This document shows, one piece after another, positions 51,614 through 60,486 of a DNA stretch of 64,000 nt; position 1 is the stretch's first letter; each line of letters begins with the position of its first letter. The notes beneath the pieces are model-generated. The model did not search any database, had not been told where the DNA came from, and was given only the letters and a program-made list of their open reading frames with translations. A program made the position numbers and the translations under genes. Origin of the DNA: Sulfuricystis thermophila (GTDB lineage: Bacteria; Pseudomonadota; Gammaproteobacteria; Burkholderiales; Rhodocyclaceae); contig NZ_AP019373.1 of the NCBI RefSeq assembly GCF_004323595.1, positions 744,001-808,000 of the forward strand, read 5' to 3'.

Positions 51614-53994
51614 GCCTGCTTGCCCGTCTGTCGCTGCGCAGCCGACTGCTGATCGCGCTGGTGAGCATTGGTCTGCTGCTGTTCGTCCTGGGCGGTCTGG
51701 CCGTGCTCAAAATCGCACAGGGGGTTGCCACTCAATTGCTCGTTCAAACCGCGCAGCGTGAAGCACGGCTGTTGGCGACGACGCTCACCGAACCGCTGAT
51801 CCTCAAGGATTACAGCACCGTCGAGCAGCTGATGGGCCGCGAGGTGGCCAATGCCGAGGCGAATGCGGTGCGCTTTGCCGGCGATGGGGTGGAGATCGAG
51901 GCCTTGGACCAGCCGGCCGCGTTGCGGCGCCCCGCCTGGTTCGCGGCGCTGTTGGGACTGGCACCGGCCCATGCCGAGGAAGCGATCATCGTCGGCGGCC
52001 GCGACTACGGCCGGCTCAGTGTGACCATTGCGCCCGGCTTCGTCGAAGAGCGTCTGTGGCGGCTCGTCGGTATCGGACTTCTGATCGCCGGCGGCGCGAT
52101 GATCCTGCTGGCGTTGGCGACGCATGTCATCCTGCGCGCCAATTTCGCCGCTCTCGAGGCGATTCGCGCCTCGGCGCGACGGCGTGCGGCGGGGGAGCTT
52201 TCCTCACGCGTCGAACTGCCTAAACATGCGCCGCCGGAGCTCGTCGAGACGGCCCAGGTGTTGAACCGCGCACGCGATCAATTGCAGCAGAAGCTGGACG
52301 AGCTGGCGACCGAGAAGGAGCGCTGGCGCATCACGCTCGCTTCGGTCGGCGACGGCGTCGTCGTCACCGATGCCGACGGCGATGTCGCTTTCATGAACCC
52401 AGTCGCCGAGCGGCTGACTGGCTGGACGCTCGATGAGGCGCGCGGCAAGCCGATCGAGACCGTGATGCCGCTCGTCCATGAAGACACCCGTGCGCCGCAA
52501 GCTAATCCTGCGCGGCTGGCCCTGCGCAGTGGTGAGACGCAGGCGATGGCCAATCATACCTTGCTGATCGCGCGCGACGGTCGTGAAACGCCGGTGCATG
52601 ATTCGGCGGCCGTCGTACCCTCGGTCGCCCACGATACGCCTGGCGAGCTTAGTGGCGCGGTGCTGGTGTTCAGGGACGACTCCGAGCGGCGCGCCTTGCT
52701 GCGGGAGCTGCGCCTGATGGCCTTCCATGATCCGCTCACCGGATTGCCCAACCGCCGCGCGCTGGTCGGGCGCATCGAGCGGGCGTTGCGCCAGGTGGGC
52801 GAGGAAGGCCGCAGCCATGTGTTCTGCTACATCGACCTCGACCAGTTCAAGTTGGTCAACGACACCTGCGGCCATGCCGCCGGCGATGCGCTGCTCGTCG
52901 AAATCGTCGGCCTGATGAAGAACGCCGTGCCGGCGCCGGATGCGCACGGGGGCGAACGCAGCCTGCTGGCGCGTATCGGCGGCGACGAATTCGGCCTGCT
53001 GTTGTTCGACTGCTCCCTCGATGACGCCGTCGCCACCGCCAAACGCCTCGTCGAGCTGATCACTACTCACGGTTTTCGCTATGAGGCACGCCAGTTCCAT
53101 ATCGGCGCCAGCGTCGGCGTGGCAGCGCTCGAACCCGGCATGGGTGTCGACGCAGTGCTCGGCCATGCCGACACGGCCTGCTATCATGCCAAAGATCAGG
53201 GACGCGGGCGTGTCGAGGTGCATAGTGCCGCCCACGCGGGCATCCGCGCGCTCGACGAGGAGATGCAGTGGGTGGCCCGTTTCGACGAATCCCTGGCCGC
53301 GCGCCGCTTCCGCCTCTATCGCCAGCGCATCGCGCCGCTCGCGGCGAAGAACGGCGGCGAACACTACGAAATCCTGCTGCGCGTGCTCGATGCCGAGGGC
53401 GTCGCCGGTCCGCCGGGGCGGGTGCTCTCGGCGGTCGAGCGCTTTGGTTATGCGCATTTGCTCGACCGCTGGGTGTTCGATGCGCTGCTCGATTACCTCG
53501 CCCGACATCCTGAGGATCACGCCCGCTATGCGATCAATCTCTCCGGCGGCACGCTGTCACAGACCGAGTTCCTCGCCCATGTCCAGCAACGCCTGGCGGC
53601 AACGAAGATCGCGCCGACGCGCCTGCTGTTCGAAATCACCGAAACCGCGGCGATCCATCATCTGGCCGAGGCGCGGCATTTGATCGCCACGCTCTCCAGT
53701 CTCGGCTGCCGCTTCTGTCTCGACGACTTCGGTTCGGGACTGTCCTCCTTCGCCTATCTGAAGCAGCTGCCGGTGAGCGTGTTGAAGATCGACGGCGGCT
53801 TCGTGCGTGCCTTGCACGAAGAAGCCAACGACTACGTGATCGTCAATGCGATCGCGCAGATCGGCCGCGATCTGTCGCTCGAAGTGGTCGCCGAGTGGGT
53901 CGAGAACCAGGAGATTTACGACCGGTTGGCCGAGATCGGCGTCGAATACGTGCAGGGGTATTTCATCCACCGGCCGGAACCGCTGCCGGAGTGA
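51610..53994 (+). CDS. Membrane PAS-GGDEF-EAL signalling protein
   Basis: 794 residues. Two helices (LIALVSIGLLLFVLGGLAVL and GIGLLIAGGAMILLALATHV) flank a ~130-residue periplasmic domain; a HAMP-like linker, a PAS domain (ITLASVGDGVVVTDADGD, FMNPVAERLTGWTL), GGDEF (ARIGGDEFGLLLF, intact) and EAL follow. The EAL signature reads EILLRVLD instead of EALLR, but EITETAAI, LDDFGSGLSSFAYLKQ and QGYFIHRP are present, so phosphodiesterase activity is uncertain. It overlaps the PhnD-like gene and, tail to tail, menC by 32 bases. The PhnD-like protein may be its input. Confidence 0.9.
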   Translation: MSLLARLSLRSRLLIALVSIGLLLFVLGGLAVLKIAQGVATQLLVQTAQREARLLATTLTEPLILKDYSTVEQLMGREVANAEANAVRFAGDGVEIEALDQPAALRRPAWFAALLGLAPAHAEEAIIVGGRDYGRLSVTIAPGFVEERLWRLVGIGLLIAGGAMILLALATHVILRANFAALEAIRASARRRAAGELSSRVELPKHAPPELVETAQVLNRARDQLQQKLDELATEKERWRITLASVGDGVVVTDADGDVAFMNPVAERLTGWTLDEARGKPIETVMPLVHEDTRAPQANPARLALRSGETQAMANHTLLIARDGRETPVHDSAAVVPSVAHDTPGELSGAVLVFRDDSERRALLRELRLMAFHDPLTGLPNRRALVGRIERALRQVGEEGRSHVFCYIDLDQFKLVNDTCGHAAGDALLVEIVGLMKNAVPAPDAHGGERSLLARIGGDEFGLLLFDCSLDDAVATAKRLVELITTHGFRYEARQFHIGASVGVAALEPGMGVDAVLGHADTACYHAKDQGRGRVEVHSAAHAGIRALDEEMQWVARFDESLAARRFRLYRQRIAPLAAKNGGEHYEILLRVLDAEGVAGPPGRVLSAVERFGYAHLLDRWVFDALLDYLARHPEDHARYAINLSGGTLSQTEFLAHVQQRLAATKIAPTRLLFEITETAAIHHLAEARHLIATLSSLGCRFCLDDFGSGLSSFAYLKQLPVSVLKIDGGFVRALHEEANDYVIVNAIAQIGRDLSLEVVAEWVENQEIYDRLAEIGVEYVQGYFIHRPEPLPE

Positions 53995-55078
53995 TTCCCA
54001 GTCCTGCGACGTTCGGCAGTTGCAGGATGCCGCCGCTGATGGCGGGGGGCGCGGCCACGTCGAGCGCGAGCCATGCCGAGGTGCCGAGTCCATGCGCGAG
54101 ATCGGGCGCGAGCGCCGCTGCGAGATGCGCGGTGGCGGCAAGCCCGACGGCCGAGTCGATCACCGAGGTGAGCACGACCTCGATGCCGGCTGCCTGTGCC
54201 GCTTGCGCGATGCGACGGGTCGGCGTGATGCCGCCGAGTCGTGCGGGTTTGAGCACCAGCCGGCGCACCGCACGGCTTTCGATGAGCAAAGCGAGGGATG
54301 AGTCCGGCAGCGATTCGTCGAGGGCGAGCGCGAAAGGCAGCTCCGCCTGCAAGGCGGCGAGGCTGGCGAGCGACGGCTGGGCGAGTGGTTCTTCGACCGC
54401 ATCGATCGCCAGATCGCGCAGCGCCAGCAGGAAACGTCGCGCATCGTCCTCTCGCCAGGCGCGGTTGGCGTCGAGCCGCAGGCGCAGCCCATCGGGCAGT
54501 GCGCGCAGACGGGCGATTTCCTCGTCGATCGGCGCGAGCCCGACTTTGATCTTGCCGATGCGATAACCCTCCGCGGCGGCCTCGCCGAGTCGGCGCGGCA
54601 AGTCGTCGTCCAGGGGCCCGAGCGCGGCGTTGACTTCGACTGTATCGCGATTGCCGCCGAGATGACGCCACAAAGCTTGGTTCGCGCGGCGGGCGCCGAG
54701 ATCGGCCTGCGCGGTCTCGATCGCCCAGCGCGCTTCCGGAGGCAGGGTATGAAAATCGGCGCTGGCGGAAATGAGGACGTCCCGCCGGGCACCGCCTTGT
54801 TTCGGAGAGTCGGCGCTGGCGGAAATGAGGACGTCCCGCCGGGTGCCGCCTTGTTTCGGAGAGTCGGCGCTGGCGGGACGGCACGCCCAGCGGTGGAGCG
54901 CATCGAGGACCCGTTGCGGATCGCCGCCAGAAGGCAAGGGCGCGCAATCGCCCCAGCCTTGATACCCGTCGGCGTCGATGAGATGCAGCAGCGCCCCACG
55001 CCGCTCGGTCAGTATGGCGCTCGCCGCCACCCAGGGCCGCACCAAGGGCAGGCGGTAGGGGAGGACTTCGGCGCGCAT
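53963..55078 (-). CDS. menC: o-Succinylbenzoate synthase with tandem repeat insertion
   Basis: 371 residues. MenC (enolase superfamily) dehydrates SHCHC to o-succinylbenzoate. Motifs: GWGDCAPLPSGG, the Lys loop IGKIKVGLAP, metal ligands RLRLDANRAW, VEEPLAQ and ALDESLPD, and the second Lys VLKPARLGG. After HRWA a ~40-residue stretch (RPASADSPKQGG, RRDVLISASADS units) is encoded by 54-bp-family repeats (54752-54884) and read in a frame different from menE. Without it the length is normal. It is the last gene of the nos-men run, 8 bases after menB, and overlaps the convergent GGDEF/EAL gene. Confidence 0.92.
   Translation of the reverse strand: MRAEVLPYRLPLVRPWVAASAILTERRGALLHLIDADGYQGWGDCAPLPSGGDPQRVLDALHRWACRPASADSPKQGGTRRDVLISASADSPKQGGARRDVLISASADFHTLPPEARWAIETAQADLGARRANQALWRHLGGNRDTVEVNAALGPLDDDLPRRLGEAAAEGYRIGKIKVGLAPIDEEIARLRALPDGLRLRLDANRAWREDDARRFLLALRDLAIDAVEEPLAQPSLASLAALQAELPFALALDESLPDSSLALLIESRAVRRLVLKPARLGGITPTRRIAQAAQAAGIEVVLTSVIDSAVGLAATAHLAAALAPDLAHGLGTSAWLALDVAAPPAISGGILQLPNVAGLGITPAAVPAGG
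54752..54884 (-). repeat. Tandem 54-bp repeats inside menC
   Basis: Two full units and a closing half unit. Units contain GTCGGCGCTGGCGGAAATGA, GACGTCCCGCCGGG and CCGCCTTGTTTCGGAGA. Read as R-R-D-V-L-I-S-A-S-A-D-S-P-K-Q-G-G, 18 residues per unit. Confidence 0.92.
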
Positions 55079-55086
55079 CAGCGGGG

Positions 55087-55914
55087 CTACGGCCGCCGGC
55101 GATATTTCGAGAAATCCGGCGGGCGTTTTTCGAGGAAGGCGTTTTTGCCTTCCTGCCCTTCGGCGGTCATGTAGAAGAGCCCGGTTGCCTGGCCGGCGAG
55201 CTCCTGGATGCCGGCCAGGCCATCGGTGTCGGCATTGAAGCCGGCCTTGATCATCCGCAGTGCCGTGGGCGAAAGTTTGAGCATCTCACGACACCAGGCG
55301 ACCGTTTCCGCTTCCAGCCGTTCGAGCGGCACGACGGCATTGACGAGCCCCCATTGCAAGGCCGTCTGCGCATCGTATTGGCGGCAGAGGAACCAGATTT
55401 CCTTCGCGCGTTTCATGCCGATCGTGCGGGCGAGCAGGCCCGCGCCGAGCCCGGCATCGAAGCTGCCGACGCGCGGGCCGGTCTGGCCGAAGCGCGCGTT
55501 CTCCGCAGCGATGGTCAGATCGCAGCATAGATGCAGCACGTGGCCGCCGCCGATCGCATAGCCGGCCACCATCGCGACGACGGGCTTGGGCAGGCGGCGG
55601 ATCTGCATTTGCAGATCGAGCACGTTCAAATGCGGCGTGCCGGTGGCGGCATCGTGATAGCCGCCGTCATCGCCGCGCACGGTCTGATCGCCCCCAGCGC
55701 AGAACGCCTTGTCGCCTGCGCCGGTGAGGATGATGACGCCGACGTCGGGGTCGCGGTGGGCCCGTGCGAAGGCATCCTGCATTTCGACGATCGTCTCGGG
55801 GCGGAAGGCGTTGCGCTTTTCCGGCCGGTTGATGGTGATCTTGGCGATGCCGTCGCCGGAAAGCTCATAGCGGATGTCGCCGTAGCTGGCGGCGGGAGTC
55901 CAGGAAATCGTCAT
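55087..55914 (-). CDS. menB: 1,4-Dihydroxy-2-naphthoyl-CoA synthase
   Basis: 275 residues from the ATG at 55914, overlapping the menA stop. Crotonase-fold enzyme that closes the naphthoquinone ring. Motifs: [64 protein letters not shown] and the C-terminal [16 protein letters not shown], which is close to MenB rather than generic enoyl-CoA hydratases. Confidence 0.96.
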   Translation of the reverse strand: MTISWTPAASYGDIRYELSGDGIAKITINRPEKRNAFRPETIVEMQDAFARAHRDPDVGVIILTGAGDKAFCAGGDQTVRGDDGGYHDAATGTPHLNVLDLQMQIRRLPKPVVAMVAGYAIGGGHVLHLCCDLTIAAENARFGQTGPRVGSFDAGLGAGLLARTIGMKRAKEIWFLCRQYDAQTALQWGLVNAVVPLERLEAETVAWCREMLKLSPTALRMIKAGFNADTDGLAGIQELAGQATGLFYMTAEGQEGKNAFLEKRPPDFSKYRRRP

Positions 55915-56834
55915 GGCGGTAACAGGCAACCGAGGGCAAGGAGGAGGCCGAAAACGAACTGCGCGCGTGCAGTGCCGGCGAGCACTTCATTGAGTTGACC
56001 CCCTTCGGCTTTGCGCATCGCGCGCACGAGCGCAAGACAAACCGGCAACGCGGCGAGGGTGAGCCAGACGCCATGCCGGCTGGGCAGCAGCGCCGCGATC
56101 AATGGCACGAAAAGGAAGGGCGTGACCATCAAAACGGCATAGGTATCGCGAGCGGGCGCGTCACCCAGGACGGCCGCTAGCGTGAAACGGCCGGCGGCGG
56201 TGTCGCTGGCCACATCGCGCAGGTTGTTGACCAGCAGCACTGCGGCGGCGGGCAAGCCCAATGCGGCGCCGGAGAGCAGGGCGGCAGGGGAGGCGCGCTC
56301 GGCCTGCAACCAGTGGCTGCCGGCCACCGCCAGCACGCCGAAGAACAGCCAGACGAAGAGCTCGCCGAACGGCGTATGCGAGATCGGTCGCGGCCCGCCC
56401 GAGTAGGCGTAGCCCGCCGCGAGCGAGGCCAGGCCGATGGCGATGATCGGCCATCCGCCCGCAATGGCGAGGAAGATGCCCAGGACGAAAGCCATGCCGA
56501 AGACGAGCAGCGAGGCGCGGCGCACCGCATCGGCGCTTGCCCAGCCGGCGGCGGTGATGCGCAAGGGGCCGAGACGTCCGGGCCGGTCGTTGCCGCGCTC
56601 GAAGTCGGCGGCGTCGTTGAAGAGATTCGTGCCGATCTGGATCAAGAGCGCGCAAGCCAAGGTCGCCAGGGCCACCCAGCCGCGGGGCGGGGTACCCTCG
56701 GCCCAGGCGATGGCGAGGCCGACCAGCACCGGCGTGGCGGAAAGCGGCAGGGTGCGAGGCCGGGCGGCGGTCCACCAGATGCGCCAGCCGCTCGGTGGCG
56801 CAGCAATGGCGGTGGCGGGCGGTTCGGGTTTCAT
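55911..56834 (-). CDS. menA: 1,4-Dihydroxy-2-naphthoate polyprenyltransferase
   Basis: 307 residues from the ATG at 56834 overlapping the ubiE stop. UbiA-family integral membrane enzyme that attaches the isoprenoid tail to the ring. The first Asp-rich motif is [14 protein letters not shown] and the second is [16 protein letters not shown]; eight to nine helices are visible. It overlaps menB by 4 bases. Confidence 0.94.
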   Translation of the reverse strand: MKPEPPATAIAAPPSGWRIWWTAARPRTLPLSATPVLVGLAIAWAEGTPPRGWVALATLACALLIQIGTNLFNDAADFERGNDRPGRLGPLRITAAGWASADAVRRASLLVFGMAFVLGIFLAIAGGWPIIAIGLASLAAGYAYSGGPRPISHTPFGELFVWLFFGVLAVAGSHWLQAERASPAALLSGAALGLPAAAVLLVNNLRDVASDTAAGRFTLAAVLGDAPARDTYAVLMVTPFLFVPLIAALLPSRHGVWLTLAALPVCLALVRAMRKAEGGQLNEVLAGTARAQFVFGLLLALGCLLPP

Positions 56835-57565
56835 GCGGGCTTGGTGCCAAAGTGCAGGCAGGCGATGCCGAACGAGAGGTTTTCCCATCGCACGTCGGTA
56901 AACCCCCCCGCGGCGATCAAAGCGGCGAATTCACGCTGGTCGGGAAAGCGCCGGATCGATTCGATCAGATACTGATAAGCGCCGGGCGCGCGCGCCACCG
57001 CGGCGCCCAAGCGAGGAATGACGAGCTTCGAGTAGGCGTCATAAAAAGGGGCGAACCACTTGTGCGGGCGGGAGAATTCCAGACAGACGAAGCGGCCGCC
57101 GGGTGCGAGCACACGATGGATTTCGGCCAGTGCCGCAGAGAGCCGGGTGACATTGCGGATGCCGAAGGCGATCGTCAGCAGATCGACGCTGCCGTCCGCG
57201 AAAGGCAGGGCTTCGGCCTCGCCGGCCAGCCAGCGGATGCGCGTGTCCGCGGGACGCCGCCCTGCTTGCATCATCGGCACGCTCGGGTCGCAGACGATGA
57301 CGCGCCGGCCACAGCCGTCGAGCAGGCGCGCGACATCGCCGGTGCCGCCGGCGAGATCGACGACGATGCCATGAATCCCTTCGCAGCGGCGGGCGAGACG
57401 ACGTTTCCAGAGCCGGTGGATGCCGAAGCTCATCAGGTCGTTCATCAGGTCGTAGCGCGGCGCGATGCTGTCGAACATGCGCCGGATGCGGCTCTTCCGC
57501 TCTTCCGGGGCGACATCGAAGCGACCGAAGCTCTCGTCGAGCGCGTGACGAGCCGGCATGGTCAT
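56831..57565 (-). CDS. ubiE: Ubiquinone/menaquinone biosynthesis C-methyltransferase
   Basis: 244 residues. It methylates demethylmenaquinone (and the ubiquinone intermediate) with SAM. Motifs: RRMFDSIAPRYDLMNDLMSF, VVDLAGGTGDVARLLDG, FGIRNVTRLSAALAE, and the end LHFGTKPA. The start at 57565 overlaps the tlpA-like stop. Its place next to menA-menB-menC suggests the menaquinone role is the main reason for this location. Confidence 0.94.
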   Translation of the reverse strand: MTMPARHALDESFGRFDVAPEERKSRIRRMFDSIAPRYDLMNDLMSFGIHRLWKRRLARRCEGIHGIVVDLAGGTGDVARLLDGCGRRVIVCDPSVPMMQAGRRPADTRIRWLAGEAEALPFADGSVDLLTIAFGIRNVTRLSAALAEIHRVLAPGGRFVCLEFSRPHKWFAPFYDAYSKLVIPRLGAAVARAPGAYQYLIESIRRFPDQREFAALIAAGGFTDVRWENLSFGIACLHFGTKPA

Positions 57566-58062
57566 TGGAGCAGGGCGTTGGCGGCGGCTTCGAGTTCGCC
57601 TCGGCTGATGCGGCCGAGCTTGTGGCCGATGAGCTTGCCCTGGCGGTCGATGAATACGGTGAAGGGCAGCCCCGCCTTGTCGTTGCCGAGCGTCTTGAGG
57701 AGCTCCGTGCCGCGTGAGCCAGCAAAGAAATTCGGGTAATCGATCTCGTAGGCCTTGAGGAAATCCCGCGCATTGGCGCTGTTGTCTTCGATCGCGATGC
57801 CGATCACGGTGAGTCCCCGGCCGCGGTATTGGCTGTCGATGAGCTTGATTTCCGGCATTTCGTCACGGCACGGCGAGCACCAGCGCGCCCAGAAATTGAC
57901 GATCAAGGGCTTGCCACGGAAGATGGCCAGCGTCGCCGGCTTGTCTTGCGCATCGACGAGCTGGGCGTCAAACAGCGGGGCGGCATCCTGCGCCCATGCC
58001 AGCATCGGCAGCGCAAGCAGCCACAGCATCACCCATGCCAGCCGCTCCGTTTTCCGTTCCAT
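57562..58062 (-). CDS. TlpA-like periplasmic thioredoxin
   Basis: 166 residues from the ATG at 58062. Signal peptide WVMLWLLALPMLAWAQD; the thioredoxin motif is NFWARWCSPCRDEMPEI with the redox pair CSPC; GLPFTVFIDRQGKLIG gives the cis-Pro loop. In this position it may reduce apocytochrome c or NosL/NosZ copper-site cysteines. It follows nosY by 44 bases and overlaps ubiE by 4. Confidence 0.9.
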   Translation of the reverse strand: MERKTERLAWVMLWLLALPMLAWAQDAAPLFDAQLVDAQDKPATLAIFRGKPLIVNFWARWCSPCRDEMPEIKLIDSQYRGRGLTVIGIAIEDNSANARDFLKAYEIDYPNFFAGSRGTELLKTLGNDKAGLPFTVFIDRQGKLIGHKLGRISRGELEAAANALLQ

Positions 58063-58068
58063 GTTCCC

Positions 58069-58104
58069 TGACCTCTGATTCCTGACCTCTGACCTCTGGC
58101 CTCT
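58069..58104. repeat. Short tandem CCTCTGA repeats
   Basis: The gap between nosY and the tlpA-like gene consists of four tandem near-copies of (T)GACCTCTGA. Low-complexity slippage product; no role evident. Confidence 0.7.
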
Positions 58105-58106
58105 GA

Positions 58107-58934
58107 TCACGGTAAATCTCCGCGACGGAAGATGAAGTAACCGAGCCCGGCAGCGATGAGTCCCAGCGCCGTCGGATAGGCGAGCGCGAACAGCTTGTAG
58201 CCGGTAGCGCCGAAGGTGTCGAGGATCACATACGCAGCCGGTCCGAGCACGATGAGCTGCGGGTCGAACAAGGCCAGCGCCGCGGTGCGGAACACCTGCA
58301 AGGGATTCGCGAGTGCGATGCCGATCGCTACCTCGGGGGCGACCCGCCCCTGGATCATCACGCCCAACAGGATCAGGTCGAGGAACAGCAGCAGGATCAG
58401 CCAGGTCAGGAAGGCGGCGCCCTGCGCCATGTCGGTGCTGCGCGCGATCGCGGAAATCAGCATCCCCAGTCCCAGGAAACAGGCAGCCATCGCGGCGAGG
58501 AGGGCCGTGTAATAGCCGAACATGTCCCAAGGAATCTCGATCTCCTTGATCATCGCGATGCCGACCGCGGCCAGCATGGCAAGGAACACGGGCGCGAAGA
58601 TGACCAGATAACGGCCGAGGATCTTGCCCCAGAACCAGGCGGCCAGTCCCACCGGCAGCGACAGCAGATACTCGAAGACGCCCGCTTCGCGATCGCCGGC
58701 GACCGAGCGCACTGTGGTGATCAAGACGAAGATCGGCATGATCGCCATGGTGAGCTGGATGTAGGTGACCAACAGGCGCGATAAGCCGATGAAGCCGAGC
58801 ACGCGCGATTCGGTGAGGCCGAACAGGAACAGCAGGGCGACGATGCCGCCAAACACGCCGGTGTAGATGAGGAACCAGCGCGCGCGCAGCGATTCGACGA
58901 TGTCGAGACGGGCAGTGAGCCAGAGTTGTTTCAT
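58107..58934 (-). CDS. nosY: NosY, ABC-type permease for nitrous oxide reductase maturation
   Basis: 275 residues from the ATG at 58934, overlapping the nosL stop. Six helices (IYTGVFGGIVALLFLFGLT; IQLTMAIMPIFVLITTV and so on) and the ABC-2 type SVAGDREAGVFEYLLSLPV motif. With NosF and NosD it handles the sulfur/copper chemistry of the NosZ CuZ site. The longer open frame upstream is nosL out of frame. Confidence 0.93.
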   Translation of the reverse strand: MKQLWLTARLDIVESLRARWFLIYTGVFGGIVALLFLFGLTESRVLGFIGLSRLLVTYIQLTMAIMPIFVLITTVRSVAGDREAGVFEYLLSLPVGLAAWFWGKILGRYLVIFAPVFLAMLAAVGIAMIKEIEIPWDMFGYYTALLAAMAACFLGLGMLISAIARSTDMAQGAAFLTWLILLLFLDLILLGVMIQGRVAPEVAIGIALANPLQVFRTAALALFDPQLIVLGPAAYVILDTFGATGYKLFALAYPTALGLIAAGLGYFIFRRGDLP

Positions 58935-59419
58935 TTTTGTGGATTCCTGACTTTGGCGACGACGTGTTCGCTCATCGTGGCAAAATCGACCGAGCCGGCC
59001 TGGGGATGGGCGACGGCACCGTAGTTGTAGCCCATCGGCGAGTATTTGGCGATGTAGTGGGCGGTTCTGGCATCGAGCCAGCGCACGGCGTTGCCCTGGC
59101 TGGTGACGTCGGCGACCCAGATCTTCGTCGCCGGATCGCGGATCCAGGGATACTTTTCCGCCTTGTCGTGGAGGAACAGCGCGATGCAGCCGGGGTCGTC
59201 GAACTTGAACACGTTGTTCTTCGGCCCGCCACGCAGCTCGCCGGCAAAGCGTCGGTCGGAGATGCCCATGTTGCAGACCACACAGGTATCGCGATCCCAT
59301 TTGATCGGCTGCATGCCTTCGGGCCAGCCCTCGTCGTTGCCGCAGCCGCCGAGCGAGGCGAGTGCCGCGGCGATCGGCGAGAGCGCGAAGGCGGAACCGA
59401 GAAATTCACGGCGTTTCAT
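58931..59419 (-). CDS. nosL: NosL copper chaperone lipoprotein
   Basis: 162 residues. Twin-arginine-like start MKRREFLGSAFALSPIAA and lipobox SLGGC; the copper site motif RDTCVVCNMGISDRRFAGEL includes the Cys-X2-Cys-X-Met typical of NosL. It delivers Cu(I) to NosZ. It follows nosF by 12 bases and overlaps nosY by 4. Confidence 0.95.
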   Translation of the reverse strand: MKRREFLGSAFALSPIAAALASLGGCGNDEGWPEGMQPIKWDRDTCVVCNMGISDRRFAGELRGGPKNNVFKFDDPGCIALFLHDKAEKYPWIRDPATKIWVADVTSQGNAVRWLDARTAHYIAKYSPMGYNYGAVAHPQAGSVDFATMSEHVVAKVRNPQK

Positions 59420-59431
59420 GGCAGGAGCTCC

Positions 59432-60307
59432 TCAAGGTGCCGTGTCGCCAGCGCCGACTTTTTCGGACAAGCCGAGATCGGCGAGCAGGGCGACATAACG
59501 CGAGAGCATGCCGAGGAAGCGCAGGCGGTCCGGCCCGGCCACTTCGCCGCGCCAAGTGATGCCGTCATCATCGGTGGTGAATTTCCAGCTCGTCAGCGTC
59601 TTGGCTAGTGCGGCGTCCTGACGGCGCACGACGAGGCGGCAGGCGAAAAGACCCGAGAGCGAGACATCGTCGGCGACCTTGTCGTCGAGCACGATCTTGC
59701 CCATGTCCATTTCGATGACGCGATTGACCAGCGCGGCGACTTCGTCGATGCGGTGGCTCGAGATGATCATCGTCGCATCGTGCTGGCGTTCGGCCAGGAG
59801 CTCGAAGAAGATCTTGCGTGCCGCCGGGTCGAGGTTGGCGGCCGGCTCGTCCATGATCAAGAGCTTCGCATTGCGGCCGAGCGCGATGGCGATCAGGAGC
59901 TTCTGCTTCATGCCGCCGGAGAGCCGGTTGAAAGGGCGCGTGCGGATCGAATCGACGGGCAGGCCAAGACGCTCGGCAATCGCGTCGATCTGGCCGTGAT
60001 CGGCCCCGGAGAGTGCGGCGGAGAATTCGATCAGCTGGCCGACCGGCATCTTCAAGGGCGGCGGCAGCTGGGGCACGAAGCCGATCTTGCCGAGCACCGC
60101 GGTGCGCTCGGTGCGTGGAGTATGGCCATCGATGGTCACCTTGCCTTCATGGACGTATTCGCCGAGCAGACAGCGGATCAAGGTGGTCTTGCCGGCGCCG
60201 TTCGAGCCGATCAGCGCGATGCGTTCGCCCAAGCGCACGTCGAGATCGATGCCGTCGAGCACACGCGCGCGGCGGAAGGATTTGGAGAGGTTTTCGCAGC
60301 GGATCAT
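59432..60307 (-). CDS. nosF: NosF, ABC-type ATPase for nitrous oxide reductase maturation
   Basis: 291 residues. Walker A LIGSNGAGKTTLIRCLLGEY, signature NRLSGGMKQKLLIAIAL, Walker B LLIMDEPAANLDPA, switch IISSHRID. It pairs with NosY. The start ATG overlaps the hicA stop codon, so its translation is coupled to a toxin gene. The last residues KVGAGDTAP and the stop codon come from a copy of the dispersed motif (59437-59463). Confidence 0.94.
   Translation of the reverse strand: MIRCENLSKSFRRARVLDGIDLDVRLGERIALIGSNGAGKTTLIRCLLGEYVHEGKVTIDGHTPRTERTAVLGKIGFVPQLPPPLKMPVGQLIEFSAALSGADHGQIDAIAERLGLPVDSIRTRPFNRLSGGMKQKLLIAIALGRNAKLLIMDEPAANLDPAARKIFFELLAERQHDATMIISSHRIDEVAALVNRVIEMDMGKIVLDDKVADDVSLSGLFACRLVVRRQDAALAKTLTSWKFTTDDDGITWRGEVAGPDRLRFLGMLSRYVALLADLGLSEKVGAGDTAP
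59437..59463 (-). repeat. Dispersed 25-nt motif at the nosF C-terminus
   Basis: GTGCCGTGTCGCCAGCGCC followed by GACTTTTT; read K-V-G-A-G-D-T-A-P at the end of NosF. Confidence 0.75.
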
Positions 60308-60486
60308 TTGCAGGTGGTAAGAAACTTGAGGATATGGCGAGCGAGCTGTTCGTCGATTTCGGTATGACGCGGCACCGGTTGTTGTCGTCCGGTGACGGGA
60401 TTGCGATAGAGGTCGTGACGTGATCCGTGGCGAACGAAGATGCAGCCGGCTTCGGTCAGTTTGGCAATCAGTTCCTGGCGCTTCAT
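60304..60486 (-). CDS. hicA: HicA-type mRNA interferase toxin
   Basis: 60 residues, the normal HicA length. The double-stranded RNA-binding-like fold has KRQELIAKLTEAGC and the catalytic His in FVRHGSRHDLYRN, with RQQPVPRHTEIDEQLARHIL at the end (20 residues, typical). It cleaves mRNA unless bound by HicB. It sits between nosH and nosF; its stop overlaps the nosF start and its start overlaps the hicB stop. Confidence 0.92.
   Translation of the reverse strand: MKRQELIAKLTEAGCIFVRHGSRHDLYRNPVTGRQQPVPRHTEIDEQLARHILKFLTTCK

Noticed and set aside
58069-58104. CCTCTGA repeats as a regulatory site
   Set aside because: Simple tandem slippage pattern in a short intercistronic gap, with no symmetry or match to a known operator.
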